Shown here one piece after another: positions 33,198 through 42,742 of a stretch of DNA of 64,000 nt (the first letter of the stretch is position 1; the number at the start of each line of letters is the position of its first letter). The notes under the pieces were generated by a model, which made no database searches, was not told where the DNA came from, and saw only the letters and a program-made list of their open reading frames with translations. The stretch is from Marinobacter nauticus (lineage in GTDB: Bacteria; Pseudomonadota; Gammaproteobacteria; Pseudomonadales; Oleiphilaceae): assembly GCF_003634635.1 (NCBI RefSeq), contig NZ_RBJB01000003.1:434001-498000 (forward strand). The letters are read 5' to 3'. A program made the position numbers and the translations under genes.

Positions 33198-33307
33198 GGC
33201 TGGCGGAGGGGTTGGCCTCCCGAGACACGCCGTGAATACATCCCTGTAGGCTTGAGCGCAGCATCCATGCTGCGCACAGTCTCGGGAGGCCAACCCCGCC
33301 ACCAGCC
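33198..33307. repeat. 110-bp intergenic inverted-repeat element
   Basis: Two 29-nt arms (33198-33226 and 33279-33307) are reverse complements at 27 of 29 positions, with the shared core GGTTGGCCTCCCGAGAC. Inside lies a second perfect 9-bp hairpin GCGCAGCAT/ATGCTGCGC (33256-33275) and the text GCCGTGAATACATCCCTGTAG, which resembles dispersed intergenic repeats of marine gammaproteobacteria. It encodes no protein. It may be a REP/MITE-like element that affects mRNA stability between pgk and fba. Confidence 0.75.
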
Positions 33308-33334
33308 TTGCGAATCTAGCTCTTGCGTGAGCCC

Positions 33335-34495
33335 TTAAGCGCCACGCTCTTCCAAAACCGCTACTGCCGGCAGGGTTTTGCCTTCCACGAATTCGAGGAA
33401 CGCGCCACCGCCGGTGGAGATGTAGGAGATCTTGTCAGCTACGCCGTATTTGTCAACGGCTGCGACGGTGTCGCCGCCGCCGGCCAGGGAGAAGGCGTCG
33501 CTTTCGGCGATGGCCTGGGCGAGTGCTTTGGTGCCGTTGCCGAACTGGTCGAATTCGAATACGCCAACCGGGCCGTTCCACAGGATGGTTTTGGCGTTTT
33601 TCAGCAGTTCAGCGAACTGGCCGGCGGTTTCCGGGCCTACGTCGAGGATCATGTCTTCGTCGCTGACGTCGGAGATGTTTTTGGTCGTCGCCGTGGCGGT
33701 TTCAGCGAATTCGCTGGCGACCACCACGTCAACCGGCAGCGGGATTTCCACGCGGCTGGCGATGTCTTTGGCAGTGTCGATCAGGTCGTGTTCGCACAGG
33801 GACTTGCCTACCGGGTGGCCGGCTGCGGCCAGGAAGGTGTTGGCGATGCCGCCACCAACGATGATCTGGTCACACACTTTTTCCAGAGCGTTGAGCACGT
33901 CCAGCTTGGTGGAGACTTTCGAGCCACCAACGATGGCAACGACCGGCTTGGCCGGGTTATCCAGGGCTTTGCCGAGTGCTTCCAGCTCCGCTGCCAGCAA
34001 CGGGCCGGCGCAGGCTTCAGGGGCAAATCGGGCCACACCGTGGGTGGAGGCCTGGGCGCGGTGAGCGGTGCCGAAGGCGTCCATCACATAGATGTCGCAC
34101 AGGGCGGCGTATTGCTTGGCCAGGTCCTCGTTGTCTTTCTTTTCGCCTTTGTTGAAGCGAACGTTTTCGAACAGCACTACTTCGCCGTCGGCCACTTCAA
34201 CGCCGTCCAGATAATCCTTGATCAGGCGGACTTCCTGGCCCAGCAGGGTGCCCAGGTGTTCGGCAACCGGTTTCATGGAGGAGGCTTCGTCGTACACGCC
34301 TTCTTCCGGGCGGCCCAGGTGGGACATCAGCATGACTTTGGCACCGGCGTCTTTGGCGGCCTTGATGGTGGGCAGCGAGGCGCGGATGCGGGCGTCACTG
34401 GATACTTTGCCGTCTTTGACCGGGACGTTCAGGTCTTCACGAATCAGAACCCGCTTGCCGGCGAGGTTCAGGTCAGTCATTTTCTTGATGGCCAT
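33335..34495 (-). CDS. pgk: Phosphoglycerate kinase
   Basis: 386 residues, the usual bacterial length. Motifs include [18 protein letters not shown] near the N-terminus, [23 protein letters not shown] and the ATP-site [13 protein letters not shown]. It interconverts 1,3-bisphosphoglycerate and 3-phosphoglycerate with ATP formation. It follows epd by a 92-nt gap with a weak hairpin (CTGATCCC/GGGAGTCAG, 34553-34572) and precedes fba in the same orientation. Confidence 0.98.
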   Translation of the reverse strand: MAIKKMTDLNLAGKRVLIREDLNVPVKDGKVSSDARIRASLPTIKAAKDAGAKVMLMSHLGRPEEGVYDEASSMKPVAEHLGTLLGQEVRLIKDYLDGVEVADGEVVLFENVRFNKGEKKDNEDLAKQYAALCDIYVMDAFGTAHRAQASTHGVARFAPEACAGPLLAAELEALGKALDNPAKPVVAIVGGSKVSTKLDVLNALEKVCDQIIVGGGIANTFLAAAGHPVGKSLCEHDLIDTAKDIASRVEIPLPVDVVVASEFAETATATTKNISDVSDEDMILDVGPETAGQFAELLKNAKTILWNGPVGVFEFDQFGNGTKALAQAIAESDAFSLAGGGDTVAAVDKYGVADKISYISTGGGAFLEFVEGKTLPAVAVLEERGA

Positions 34496-34587
34496 AATCA
34501 GGTTCCGTAGTTATGGGTTCAAAGGTGCAAATTCTAAGCCTAAGGCTGGAGCCTGACTCCCTTCGGGATCAGCCCCCACAATATTCT

Positions 34588-35616
34588 TCAGGTTTTGCTC
34601 AACCAGGTTCTGCTGACATCCAGCATGCGATTGGCAAAGCCCCACTCGTTGTCAAACCAGCACAACACTTTCACCATGGTGCCGCCGATGACTCGGGTCT
34701 GCCCGCCATCGACCACGCCGGAATGGGAATCATGGTTGAAGTCAGAACTGGCCAGCAGTTCATCGGTATAGCCGAGGATACCCTTCAATGAGCCAGCGGA
34801 TGCACCGCACAGCAGCTGATTCACTGCGGCTATGTCGGTCGGCTCACGCACGTTAACCACCATGTCTATAGCAGAGACATTCAGCGTTGGCACGCGCATG
34901 GCAACCGAGCTGAAACGGCCTTCCATATGAGGCAACAAGCGCTCGATACCGCGGGCCAAGCCAGTGTCCACGGGCACAATATTGTGCAGGGCACTTCGGG
35001 TACGGCGCAGGTCCTGATGGTGGTAGGCATCGATGACCGGCTGGTCGTTCATGGCGGCGTGAATCGTGGTGGTACTGCCCTGCTCTACGCCAAAGGCATC
35101 GTCCAGGACCTTGATGACCGGTACCAGGCAGTTGGTGGTGCAGGAGCCGGCAGCTACGATCACGTCCTGACCGTTCAGGTCCCCGTCGTTAATGCCGAAG
35201 ACCACCGTGCGGTCGACATCCGGATCGCCCGGCTGGGAAAACAGCAGGCGCTGGGCACCGGCTTCAATATGCTTTTCCGCCGTGGCCCGGTCAGAATAGG
35301 CGCCGGAGCATTCCAGCACCAGATCCACACCCAGCAGTCGCCAGGGCAGTTCCTCGGGTTCAGGGTGACGCAATACGCGGATGCGGTCGCCGTTCACAAC
35401 CAGGTTATCGCCATCCACGGCCACCTCACCGTGAAACCGCCCGTGGGTGGAGTCGTATTTGGTGAGGTGGGCAATGGTGTCGATATCCGACAACTCGTTG
35501 ATCGCGACCACCTGCAGATGGTCGCGATAGCCGTTTTCATAAAGGGCCCGCAACACGCACTGGCCGATGCGGCCGTACCCGTTGATGGCAATGCGAAACG
35601 GCGTTGCGTTGGTCAT
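34588..35616 (-). CDS. epd: Erythrose-4-phosphate dehydrogenase
   Basis: 342 residues of the GAPDH fold: NAD-binding INGYGRIGQCVLRAL, catalytic Cys in AAGSCTTNCLVP and the Epd-diagnostic HAAMNDQPVIDAYHHQDLRRTRSA, where GapA enzymes have a different HsyT loop. It oxidises erythrose 4-phosphate to 4-phosphoerythronate for pyridoxal-phosphate synthesis; some relatives act as GAPDH. The order tkt-epd-pgk-fba is a classical gammaproteobacterial cluster, supporting Epd. The ATG overlaps the tkt stop (TGATG). Confidence 0.92.
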   Translation of the reverse strand: MTNATPFRIAINGYGRIGQCVLRALYENGYRDHLQVVAINELSDIDTIAHLTKYDSTHGRFHGEVAVDGDNLVVNGDRIRVLRHPEPEELPWRLLGVDLVLECSGAYSDRATAEKHIEAGAQRLLFSQPGDPDVDRTVVFGINDGDLNGQDVIVAAGSCTTNCLVPVIKVLDDAFGVEQGSTTTIHAAMNDQPVIDAYHHQDLRRTRSALHNIVPVDTGLARGIERLLPHMEGRFSSVAMRVPTLNVSAIDMVVNVREPTDIAAVNQLLCGASAGSLKGILGYTDELLASSDFNHDSHSGVVDGGQTRVIGGTMVKVLCWFDNEWGFANRMLDVSRTWLSKT

Positions 35617-37622
35617 CAGGCGTCCAGCAGTTCGTCAGCCACTTCCAGGATATTGTCGACAGTAAAGCCGAACTCCTTGAACAGCTCGCCGGCCGGCGCA
35701 GATTCACCAAAGGTGGTCATGCCAACGATGCGACCGTCCAGGCCCACGTACTTGTACCAGTAGTCCGCAATGCTCGCTTCAATGGCAATACGGTTGGTCA
35801 CTTCCAGCGGCAACACCTGCTGTTTGTACTCGGCACTCTGGGCATCGAATACGTCAGTGGACGGCATGGATACAACACGCACCGCTTTGCCCTGCTCACG
35901 CAGCTTGGCTGCAGCGTCCTGGGCCAGCCCCACTTCGCCGCCGGTGGCGATGAGAATCAGCTCCGGCGTGCCTTCGCTGTCCGACAGGACATAACCACCC
36001 TTGGCCACGTTCGCCAGCTGTTCGGCATCACGCTGCTGGTGCGGCAAGCCCTGACGGGAGAAGACCATGGCGGTCGGGCCATCCTTGCGCTCCAGGGCCG
36101 CTTTCCAGGCCACCGCAGACTCCACGGTGTCGGCCGGGCGCCAGGTGCTCATGTTCGGGGTGGTGCGCAGGCTGGCCAGCTGTTCGATAGGCTGGTGGGT
36201 CGGGCCATCTTCACCCAGACCGATGGAATCGTGGGTAAAGACAAAGATCGAGCGCTGCTTCATCAGTGCGGCCATGCGCACGGCATTACGGCAGTATTCC
36301 ATGAAGATCAGGAAGGTAGCGCCGTAGGGCACGAAGCCACCGTGCAGAGCGATACCGTTCATAATGGCCGCCATGCCGAATTCGCGCACACCGTAATAGA
36401 TGTAGTTACCGGAGGCGTCTTCCTTGGTCACGCCTTTACAGCCCGACCAGATAGTCAGGTTGGAACCGGCCAGGTCGGCAGAGCCACCCATCAGTTCCGG
36501 CAGCAGCGGACCGTAGGCGTTCAGGGAATTCTGGGACGCCTTACGGGAGGCAACGGTCTCGCCCTTGTCCTGGCATTCCTGGATATAGGCCTGGGCTTTT
36601 TCGGCGAAGTCTGCCGGCAGATCACCCGCCATGCGCCGTTTGAACTCGGCGGCCAGTTCCGGCTCGGCCTTCTCATAGGCCGCAAATTTCTCTTCCCAGA
36701 CACTCTGTGCAGCCTGGCCTTTTTCTTTGGCATCCCACGCGGCGTAGATCTCGGACGGCACCTCGAACGGGCCGTGCTGCCAGCCCAGGGCTTCGCGGGT
36801 CAGAGCGATTTCATCGTCGCCCAGCGGGGCGCCGTGACACTCTTCCTTGCCCTGCTTGTTGGGGGAACCGAAGCCGATAATGGTCTTGCAGCAAATAATG
36901 GTGGGCTGCGCGGTGTTAGCACGGGCAGCTTCAATGGCCGCACGGATGGCATCGGAATCGTGACCATCAACATTGGGGATCACCTGCCAGCCGTAGGACT
37001 CGAAACGCTTGGGCGTATCGTCGGTGAACCAGCCTTCTACTTCACCATCAATGGAGATGCCGTTGTCGTCATAGAAGAACACCAGCTTACCCAGGCCCAG
37101 GGTGCCGGCCAGAGAGGCAACCTCATGGGAAATACCTTCCATTAGGCAGCCGTCGCCCAGGAACGCATAGGTGTAGTGGTCAACAATGTCGTGGCCCGGA
37201 CGGTTGAACTGAGCAGCCAGTGCCTTCTCTGCGAGCGCGAAGCCAACAGCATTGGCGATGCCCTGCCCCAGCGGGCCGGTGGTGGTCTCGATGCCCGGGG
37301 TATAACCGTATTCCGGATGGCCCGGTGTTTTGGAGTGCAGCTGACGGAAGTTCTTCAGGTCATCAATGCTGACGTCGTACCCGCTCAGGTGCAGCAGGGA
37401 ATACTGCAGCATGGAGCCATGGCCGTTAGACAGCACGAAGCGGTCGCGGTTGGCCCAGTGCGGGTTGGCCGGGTTGTGGCTAAGGTAATCGTTCCAAAGC
37501 ACCTCGGCGATATCCGCCATACCCATGGGCGCACCCGGGTGGCCGGATTTGGCTTTCTGAACCGCATCCATGCTCAGCGCGCGAATGGCGTTGGCGAGAT
37601 CTTTACGGGACGGCATTGACAA
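35616..37622 (-). CDS. tkt: Transketolase
   Basis: 668 residues. Thiamine diphosphate-binding [18 protein letters not shown], pyrimidine domain ([19 protein letters not shown]) and C-terminal transketolase domain. The N-terminus [22 protein letters not shown] is typical. It transfers two-carbon ketol units in the pentose phosphate pathway. First gene of the central-carbon operon; its upstream region is shared with the divergent sahR gene, and the sahR operator lies about 170 bp before its ATG. Confidence 0.98.
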   Translation of the reverse strand: MSMPSRKDLANAIRALSMDAVQKAKSGHPGAPMGMADIAEVLWNDYLSHNPANPHWANRDRFVLSNGHGSMLQYSLLHLSGYDVSIDDLKNFRQLHSKTPGHPEYGYTPGIETTTGPLGQGIANAVGFALAEKALAAQFNRPGHDIVDHYTYAFLGDGCLMEGISHEVASLAGTLGLGKLVFFYDDNGISIDGEVEGWFTDDTPKRFESYGWQVIPNVDGHDSDAIRAAIEAARANTAQPTIICCKTIIGFGSPNKQGKEECHGAPLGDDEIALTREALGWQHGPFEVPSEIYAAWDAKEKGQAAQSVWEEKFAAYEKAEPELAAEFKRRMAGDLPADFAEKAQAYIQECQDKGETVASRKASQNSLNAYGPLLPELMGGSADLAGSNLTIWSGCKGVTKEDASGNYIYYGVREFGMAAIMNGIALHGGFVPYGATFLIFMEYCRNAVRMAALMKQRSIFVFTHDSIGLGEDGPTHQPIEQLASLRTTPNMSTWRPADTVESAVAWKAALERKDGPTAMVFSRQGLPHQQRDAEQLANVAKGGYVLSDSEGTPELILIATGGEVGLAQDAAAKLREQGKAVRVVSMPSTDVFDAQSAEYKQQVLPLEVTNRIAIEASIADYWYKYVGLDGRIVGMTTFGESAPAGELFKEFGFTVDNILEVADELLDA

Positions 37623-37790
37623 TTCTCCAGTGTTTTTCAGGAAAAGACTTCAAGCTGCAAATACTGCTCAAAAAGAAGGCGCGTATTTTCGCCGATTAGG
37701 GTATGCCGGGGCAAATCCATATGTAGTGGTTTTCCGATGAAGCCGGCACAAAATCACCAAACCGACTGATTTCACAGAACTCATAAATCT

Positions 37791-37810
37791 ATATCAAAAA
37801 ATTTTGATAT
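37791..37810. promoter_or_regulatory. SahR-type operator 1 (upstream of sahR)
   Basis: ATATCAAAAAATTTTGATAT: 9-bp perfect arms ATATCAAAA/TTTTGATAT around two bases. It lies 43 bp before the sahR ATG. The same arms recur before metK at 38873-38892, which makes this the binding site of the encoded ArsR-type regulator. Confidence 0.85.
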
Positions 37811-37815
37811 GGCTA

Positions 37816-37844
37816 TTGATCGACCAACCGAACGCCCCTACACT
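37816..37844 (+). promoter_or_regulatory. Promoter of sahR, apparently leaderless
   Basis: TTGATC (37816-37821), a 17-bp spacer and TACACT (37839-37844). Transcription would start at about 37851, one or two bases before the ATG at 37853, and no Shine-Dalgarno is present, so the mRNA is probably leaderless. The upstream palindrome would then sit at roughly -60 to -41. Confidence 0.5.
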
Positions 37845-37852
37845 TGCCAACC

Positions 37853-38854
37853 ATGACCTCACTCAATGCACATGCGAACGAATTGTCCTCTGTGGACGTA
37901 CTGGCCCCGATCTTCAAGGCGAGCGGCGACCCCCTGCGCCTGGAAATCCTGCGGGTGCTGCGGCGGGACACCTTCGGTGTGCTGGAGCTGAGCCAGATGT
38001 TCGACATGCGCCAGTCCGGCATGAGCCATCACCTGAAAGTGATGCACAAGGCCGGCTTGCTGGAGCCCCAGCGGGAAGGCAATGCCATTTTCTATCGTCG
38101 CCCGCTGAATCTGGACAGTGACAAACTGGCCGACCAGGCGATCCGCCAGATTTTCGAAACCGTCGACAGGGTTGCCCTGCCCCGGCACCTGAATGAAAAG
38201 ATTGAAGCCATACGAGAGCAGCGGGCGGGACAGTCCCAGGCCTTTTTCTCCCGACACTCCGAACAATTCCGGGAACAGCAGGAACTGATTGCAGCCTTTG
38301 ACCTGTACGCCGAGCCTACCGCGGAACTGATTCGCAAGCGTGCGGCGAGGCAGTCATGGCAGAGCGTTCTGGAAATCGGACCGGGTGAAGGCGGGTTCCT
38401 GCCGGTACTGTCGGAGCTGTTCCAGCATGTGGTTGGCCTGGACAACAGCAAAGACATGCTGGCCAAGGCGACGCGCACCTGCATAGAGGAACACCTGAAC
38501 AACGTCGACCTGATCGAAGGCGTGACCGACACCCTGCTGGCGCGGGGCGACGCCTTTGACCTGATTGTAGCCAACATGGTGCTGCACCATGTGCCCAGCC
38601 CCGCGGACATTTTTCTGGACGCCGCAGCCCTGATGAACAGTGGCGGTTGTCTGGTCGTCAGTGATCTGTGCAGTCACGACCAGGACTGGGCCAAGGAAAA
38701 CTGCGGCGACCTGTGGCTGGGCTTCGAGCCGGAAGAACTGACTTCCTGGGCGGCCGACGCCGGGCTGACCGCCGGCGAACAGCTGTTTATAGGCCTGCGC
38801 AACGGGTTCCAGGTACAGGTAAGAGAATTCTGGAAGAGTACGGAAGCGGCGTAA
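37853..38854 (+). CDS. sahR: ArsR-family regulator fused to a SAM-dependent methyltransferase domain (SahR-type)
   Basis: 333 residues. Residues 10-95 are an ArsR winged helix (LEILRVLRRDTFGVLELSQMF then MRQSGMSHHLKVMHKAGLL). Residues about 155-325 are a class I methyltransferase fold with the SAM-binding VLEIGPGEGGFLPVLSE and acidic loop VVGLDNS, then ANMVLHHVPSP. The ArsR metal-binding cysteines are absent. SahR proteins sense S-adenosylhomocysteine and repress SAM-cycle genes; the position before metK-ahcY-metF and two identical-type palindromes flanking the gene fit this exactly. The methyltransferase domain probably serves as ligand sensor rather than enzyme (inference). Confidence 0.9.
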   Translation: MTSLNAHANELSSVDVLAPIFKASGDPLRLEILRVLRRDTFGVLELSQMFDMRQSGMSHHLKVMHKAGLLEPQREGNAIFYRRPLNLDSDKLADQAIRQIFETVDRVALPRHLNEKIEAIREQRAGQSQAFFSRHSEQFREQQELIAAFDLYAEPTAELIRKRAARQSWQSVLEIGPGEGGFLPVLSELFQHVVGLDNSKDMLAKATRTCIEEHLNNVDLIEGVTDTLLARGDAFDLIVANMVLHHVPSPADIFLDAAALMNSGGCLVVSDLCSHDQDWAKENCGDLWLGFEPEELTSWAADAGLTAGEQLFIGLRNGFQVQVREFWKSTEAA

Positions 38855-38872
38855 CCAGTCGCCGTCACAGGA

Positions 38873-38892
38873 ATATCAAAAACTTTTGATAT
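38873..38892. promoter_or_regulatory. SahR-type operator 2 (upstream of metK)
   Basis: ATATCAAAAACTTTTGATAT, arms identical to operator 1 and differing only in one central base. It lies 105 bp before the metK ATG and its right half TTGATA can serve as the -35 of the metK promoter, so bound SahR would block metK-ahcY-metF. Confidence 0.85.
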
Positions 38893-38997
38893 GGGTGTAG
38901 GTAGTTTTACGTATGCCCTGACAACAACCAAGGCAGCCGGTAGGTCGAACAGGACGGAGCCGGTACGAATTTGCAATCGCTCAAGAGGAGCACACCT

Positions 38998-40188
38998 ATG
39001 TCTGACTACAACATCTTCACCTCCGAATCGGTCTCCGAAGGCCATCCGGACAAACTGGCCGACCAGATTTCCGATGCGGTACTGGACGCCATCCTGACCG
39101 ACGATCCGCACGCGCGCGTGGCCTGCGAAACCATGGTCAAGACCGGCGTGGCCATCGTCGGCGGTGAAATCACCACCAGCGCCTGGGTCGATCTGGAAGA
39201 CCTTGTACGCGGTGTGATCAAAGACATCGGCTACACCTCCTCTGAAGTAGGCTACGACGGCGACACCTGTGGTGTGATCAACATCATCGGCAAACAGTCC
39301 GTCGACATCGCCCAGGGCGTTGACCGCCAGAAGCCGGAAGACCAGGGCGCAGGCGACCAGGGCCTGATGTTCGGCTACGCCAGCAACGAAACCGACGTGC
39401 TGATGCCGGCGCCGATCACCTTCTCCCACCGCCTGGTTCAGCGCCAGGCCGAAGCCCGCAAGAGCGGCCTGCTGCCGTGGCTGCGTCCGGACGCCAAGAG
39501 CCAGGTCACCTGCCGCTACGAGAACGGCAAGGTTGTGGGTATCGATGCTGTGGTTCTGTCTACCCAGCACGACCCCGACGTCACCCAGGCCGACCTGAAA
39601 GAAGCGGTGATGGAACTGATCGTCAAGCACACCCTGCCGGCTGAACTGCTGCACAAAGACACCCAGTTCCACATCAACCCGACCGGCAAGTTCGTTATCG
39701 GTGGCCCGGTGGGCGACTGTGGCCTGACTGGCCGCAAAATCATCGTAGACACCTACGGCGGCATGGCCCGTCACGGTGGTGGCGCCTTCTCCGGCAAAGA
39801 CCCTTCGAAGGTTGACCGTTCTGCTGCCTACGCCGGCCGTTACGTCGCCAAGAACATCGTCGCCGCCGGCCTGGCCGAGAAGTGCGAGATTCAGGTGTCC
39901 TATGCCATCGGTGTAGCCCAGCCGACTTCCATTTCTTTGAACACCTTTGGCACCGGCAAGATCAGCGACGACAAGATCATCGATCTGGTACGTGCACACT
40001 TCGACCTGCGTCCGTACGCGATCACCAACATGCTCGACCTGCTGCACCCGATGTACCGGGCCACCGCAGCTTACGGCCACTTCGGCCGTGATCCGTACGA
40101 GATGACCGTCGGTGGCAAGACCTTCACCGCGTTCCCGTGGGAGAAAACTGACCGTGCGGCAGCCCTGAAAGACGCTGCGGGTATTTGA
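38998..40188 (+). CDS. metK: S-adenosylmethionine synthase
   Basis: 396 residues from the ATG at 38998 after AAGAGGAG. Signature segments [21 protein letters not shown], the ATP motif [12 protein letters not shown] and the P-loop-like [16 protein letters not shown] are intact. It makes SAM from methionine and ATP. First enzyme gene after sahR, preceded by a SahR-type operator. No SAM riboswitch is seen in the 105-nt leader. Confidence 0.98.
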   Translation: MSDYNIFTSESVSEGHPDKLADQISDAVLDAILTDDPHARVACETMVKTGVAIVGGEITTSAWVDLEDLVRGVIKDIGYTSSEVGYDGDTCGVINIIGKQSVDIAQGVDRQKPEDQGAGDQGLMFGYASNETDVLMPAPITFSHRLVQRQAEARKSGLLPWLRPDAKSQVTCRYENGKVVGIDAVVLSTQHDPDVTQADLKEAVMELIVKHTLPAELLHKDTQFHINPTGKFVIGGPVGDCGLTGRKIIVDTYGGMARHGGGAFSGKDPSKVDRSAAYAGRYVAKNIVAAGLAEKCEIQVSYAIGVAQPTSISLNTFGTGKISDDKIIDLVRAHFDLRPYAITNMLDLLHPMYRATAAYGHFGRDPYEMTVGGKTFTAFPWEKTDRAAALKDAAGI

Positions 40189-40207
40189 ACAGACCATTCC
40201 GGATAAC

Positions 40208-40238
40208 TGGGCGTATTCCATTTCACCGAATACGCCCA
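40208..40238 (+). promoter_or_regulatory. metK-ahcY intercistronic hairpin
   Basis: A perfect 11-bp stem TGGGCGTATTC / GAATACGCCCA with 9-nt loop sits in the 73-nt gap. AAACC rather than a T-run follows, so it is not a rho-independent terminator. It may protect metK mRNA or reduce readthrough into ahcY. It does not match the SAH riboswitch pattern. Confidence 0.55.
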
Positions 40239-40261
40239 AACCAAACTGACAGGAGAACACC

Positions 40262-41656
40262 ATGAGCACTCCGGCCGAAAAACTGAATGACTTCCAGGAC
40301 TACAAAGTCCGCGACATCACCCTCGCCGACTGGGGCCGCAAGGAAATCAAGATCGCCGAAGGCGAAATGCCCGCCCTGATGAAACTGCGCGAGAAGTACA
40401 AAGCGGAGCAGCCGCTGAAAGGCGCCAACATCATGGGCTGCATCCACATGACCATCCAGACCGCCGTGCTGATCGAAACCCTGGTCGAACTGGGCGCCAA
40501 CGTACGCTGGTCCTCGTGCAACATCTTCTCCACTCAGGATCAGGCCGCAGCCGCCATCGCTGCGCAAGGGATCCCCGTGTTTGCCTGGAAAGGCGAGACC
40601 GACGAGGAATACGAGTGGTGCCTGCACAAGACCGTCGGTGCGGACGTAGACGGCTGGGAGCCGAACATGATCCTGGACGACGGCGGCGACCTGACCGAGC
40701 TGCTGCACAAGGAATACCCGCAGGTGATCGCCAACTGCCACGGCGTAACCGAGGAAACCACTACCGGCGTGCACCGCCTGCAGGAAATGCTGCGTGACGG
40801 CACCCTCAAGATCCCGGCGATTAACGTCAACGACTCGGTGACCAAATCCAAGAACGACAACAAGTACGGTTGTCGTCACAGCCTGAATGATGCGATCAAG
40901 CGCGCCACCGACCATCTGCTGTCTGGCAAAAAGGCCCTGGTCATCGGCTACGGCGACGTAGGCAAGGGTTCCGCCCTGTCCCTGCGTCAGGAAGGCATGA
41001 TCGTCAAAGTCACCGAAGCAGATCCGATCTGCGCCATGCAGGCCTGCATGGACGGTTTTGAAGTTGTGTCCCCATACATTGACGGCGTAAACACCGGTAC
41101 CGAGCAGGGCATCAACAAGGATCTGTTGGCCAACACCGACCTGTTGGTAACCACCACCGGTAACGTCAACGTGTGCGATGCCAACATGCTGAAAGCGCTG
41201 AAGAGCGGCGCCGTGGTATGCAACATCGGGCACTTCGATAACGAAATCGATACCGCCTACATGCGCAAGAACTGGGAGTGGGACGAGGTCAAGCCACAGG
41301 TGCACGTGATCTACCGCGACAAGGCCAGCAACGACCACCTGATCCTGCTGTCGGAAGGCCGCCTGGTAAACCTGGGCAACGCCACCGGTCACCCGTCCCG
41401 TATCATGGACGGCTCCTTTGCCAACCAGGTGCTGGCGCAGATGTATCTGTTCGAGCGCAAGTTTGCCGATCTGCCGGAAGATTCCAAGGCCAAGGGCGTT
41501 TACGTTCAGGTTCTGCCCAAGCAGCTGGACGAGGAAGTGGCCCGCGCCATGGTGGAAGGCTTTGGTGGCGTGATCACCAAGATGACTCCGGACCAGGCGA
41601 AATACATCGGTGTACCGGTCGAAGGCCCGTACAAGCCGGAAAGCTACAGGTACTAA
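40262..41656 (+). CDS. ahcY: S-adenosylhomocysteine hydrolase
   Basis: 464 residues, with ACAGGAG before the ATG. Conserved stretches: [37 protein letters not shown], the substrate/NAD site [19 protein letters not shown] and the Rossmann loop [12 protein letters not shown]. The C-terminus KPESYRY is the conserved NAD-contacting tail. It splits S-adenosylhomocysteine into homocysteine and adenosine, removing the product inhibitor of methyltransferases and the ligand of SahR. Confidence 0.98.
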   Translation: MSTPAEKLNDFQDYKVRDITLADWGRKEIKIAEGEMPALMKLREKYKAEQPLKGANIMGCIHMTIQTAVLIETLVELGANVRWSSCNIFSTQDQAAAAIAAQGIPVFAWKGETDEEYEWCLHKTVGADVDGWEPNMILDDGGDLTELLHKEYPQVIANCHGVTEETTTGVHRLQEMLRDGTLKIPAINVNDSVTKSKNDNKYGCRHSLNDAIKRATDHLLSGKKALVIGYGDVGKGSALSLRQEGMIVKVTEADPICAMQACMDGFEVVSPYIDGVNTGTEQGINKDLLANTDLLVTTTGNVNVCDANMLKALKSGAVVCNIGHFDNEIDTAYMRKNWEWDEVKPQVHVIYRDKASNDHLILLSEGRLVNLGNATGHPSRIMDGSFANQVLAQMYLFERKFADLPEDSKAKGVYVQVLPKQLDEEVARAMVEGFGGVITKMTPDQAKYIGVPVEGPYKPESYRY

Positions 41657-41668
41657 TCGGACACAAAC

Positions 41669-42538
41669 ATGGAATCCCAGAAGCAATTCAAACGCCGCTT
41701 CAGTTTCGAGTTTTTCCCGCCCAAGACCGATCAGGGCAAGGAGAAGCTGCAGGCGGTGCGTAACCAGCTGGCCGAGGTGAACCCGGATTTCTTCTCGGTC
41801 ACCTTCGGGGCGGGCGGTTCCACCCGGGACCGCACCATCGAGACTGTGCTGAACCTGCACCAGCAGGGCATCTCCACGGCACCGCACCTCTCGTGCGTGG
41901 GGGGTACCCGGGAAGAAATCGGCGAGCTGCTGGATGTGTATAAAGAGAACGGCATCAACCGGATCGTTGCCCTGCGCGGCGATATGCCATCGGGTATGGG
42001 CGCTTCCGGTGAACTGCGTTACGCCAACGAACTGGTGGAATTTATCCGGCAGCACAGCGGCGATCACTTCAATCTGGAAGTGGCCGCTTACCCGGAGTTT
42101 CACCCTCAGGCCCGCAACGCCGAAGAAGACCTGAAGAACTTCGCACGGAAAGTACAGGCCGGTGCCAACAGCGCCATCACCCAGTACTTCTTTAATGCCG
42201 ACAGCTACTTCTACTTCATCGACCGTCTGGAGCAGATGGGCGTCACCATTCCGGTGGTACCGGGCATCATGCCCATCGTCAACTTCTCCAGCCTGGTGCG
42301 GTTCTCGGACATGTGCGGCGCGGAGATCCCGCGCTGGATCCGCAAGCAGCTGGAAGCCTACGGTGACGACACGGACAGCATCCGCAAGTTCGGTGAGGAA
42401 GTGGTCACTGAAATGTGCCAAAAACTGCTCAAGGCCGGGGCTCCAGGGTTGCACTTCTATACTCTGAACCAGGCTGAACCCAGCCTTTCCATCTGGAAGA
42501 ATCTGGGCATCAGCGACCGGGAGAAAATCGCGTTCTGA
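41669..42538 (+). CDS. metF: 5,10-methylenetetrahydrofolate reductase
   Basis: 289 residues, FAD-containing TIM barrel: FSFEFFPPKTDQGKEKL at the start, FSVTFGAGGSTRDRT, ALRGDMPSGMG and QYFFNADSYFYF. It makes 5-methyl-THF, the methyl donor for homocysteine remethylation, and so completes the local SAM cycle with metK and ahcY. It is 12 nt after ahcY and ends the operon, with a terminator at 42561. Confidence 0.97.
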   Translation: MESQKQFKRRFSFEFFPPKTDQGKEKLQAVRNQLAEVNPDFFSVTFGAGGSTRDRTIETVLNLHQQGISTAPHLSCVGGTREEIGELLDVYKENGINRIVALRGDMPSGMGASGELRYANELVEFIRQHSGDHFNLEVAAYPEFHPQARNAEEDLKNFARKVQAGANSAITQYFFNADSYFYFIDRLEQMGVTIPVVPGIMPIVNFSSLVRFSDMCGAEIPRWIRKQLEAYGDDTDSIRKFGEEVVTEMCQKLLKAGAPGLHFYTLNQAEPSLSIWKNLGISDREKIAF

Positions 42539-42560
42539 CACGCCTTCCCGGCCGCTGCAG

Positions 42561-42586
42561 AGAGGGGCTCCGGCCCCTCTTTCCTT
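42561..42586 (+). terminator. Terminator of the sahR-metK-ahcY-metF region
   Basis: AGAGGGGC / GCCCCTCT stem (8 bp, loop TCCG) followed by TTCCTTTC, 23 nt after the metF stop. Confidence 0.8.
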
Positions 42587-42742
42587 TCATAACCGCCTGA
42601 TTTCCTGCAAATCCTGTCTCCATAGTCTAAACTGTATCTGATGCATCCCCATCAACGCTCCCTGTGATGCACGGCCACAAAGAGTGCTTTCACAGACTGC
42701 CTTACCGGGCAGACGGGGCATAAAAAACAGAAAGGAGAAAGC

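Noticed and set aside
38893..38997. SAM or SAH riboswitch before metK or ahcY
   Set aside because: No matching conserved core or pseudoknot pattern was found; the SahR-type operators explain regulation.
40223..42541. 772-residue minus-strand open frame opposite ahcY and metF
   Set aside because: It is an antisense shadow of two unmistakable conserved genes in high-GC sequence; the same holds for long frames opposite urtA (1076-2734), the phosphoesterase fusion (8144-9352) and metK (38674-40269).
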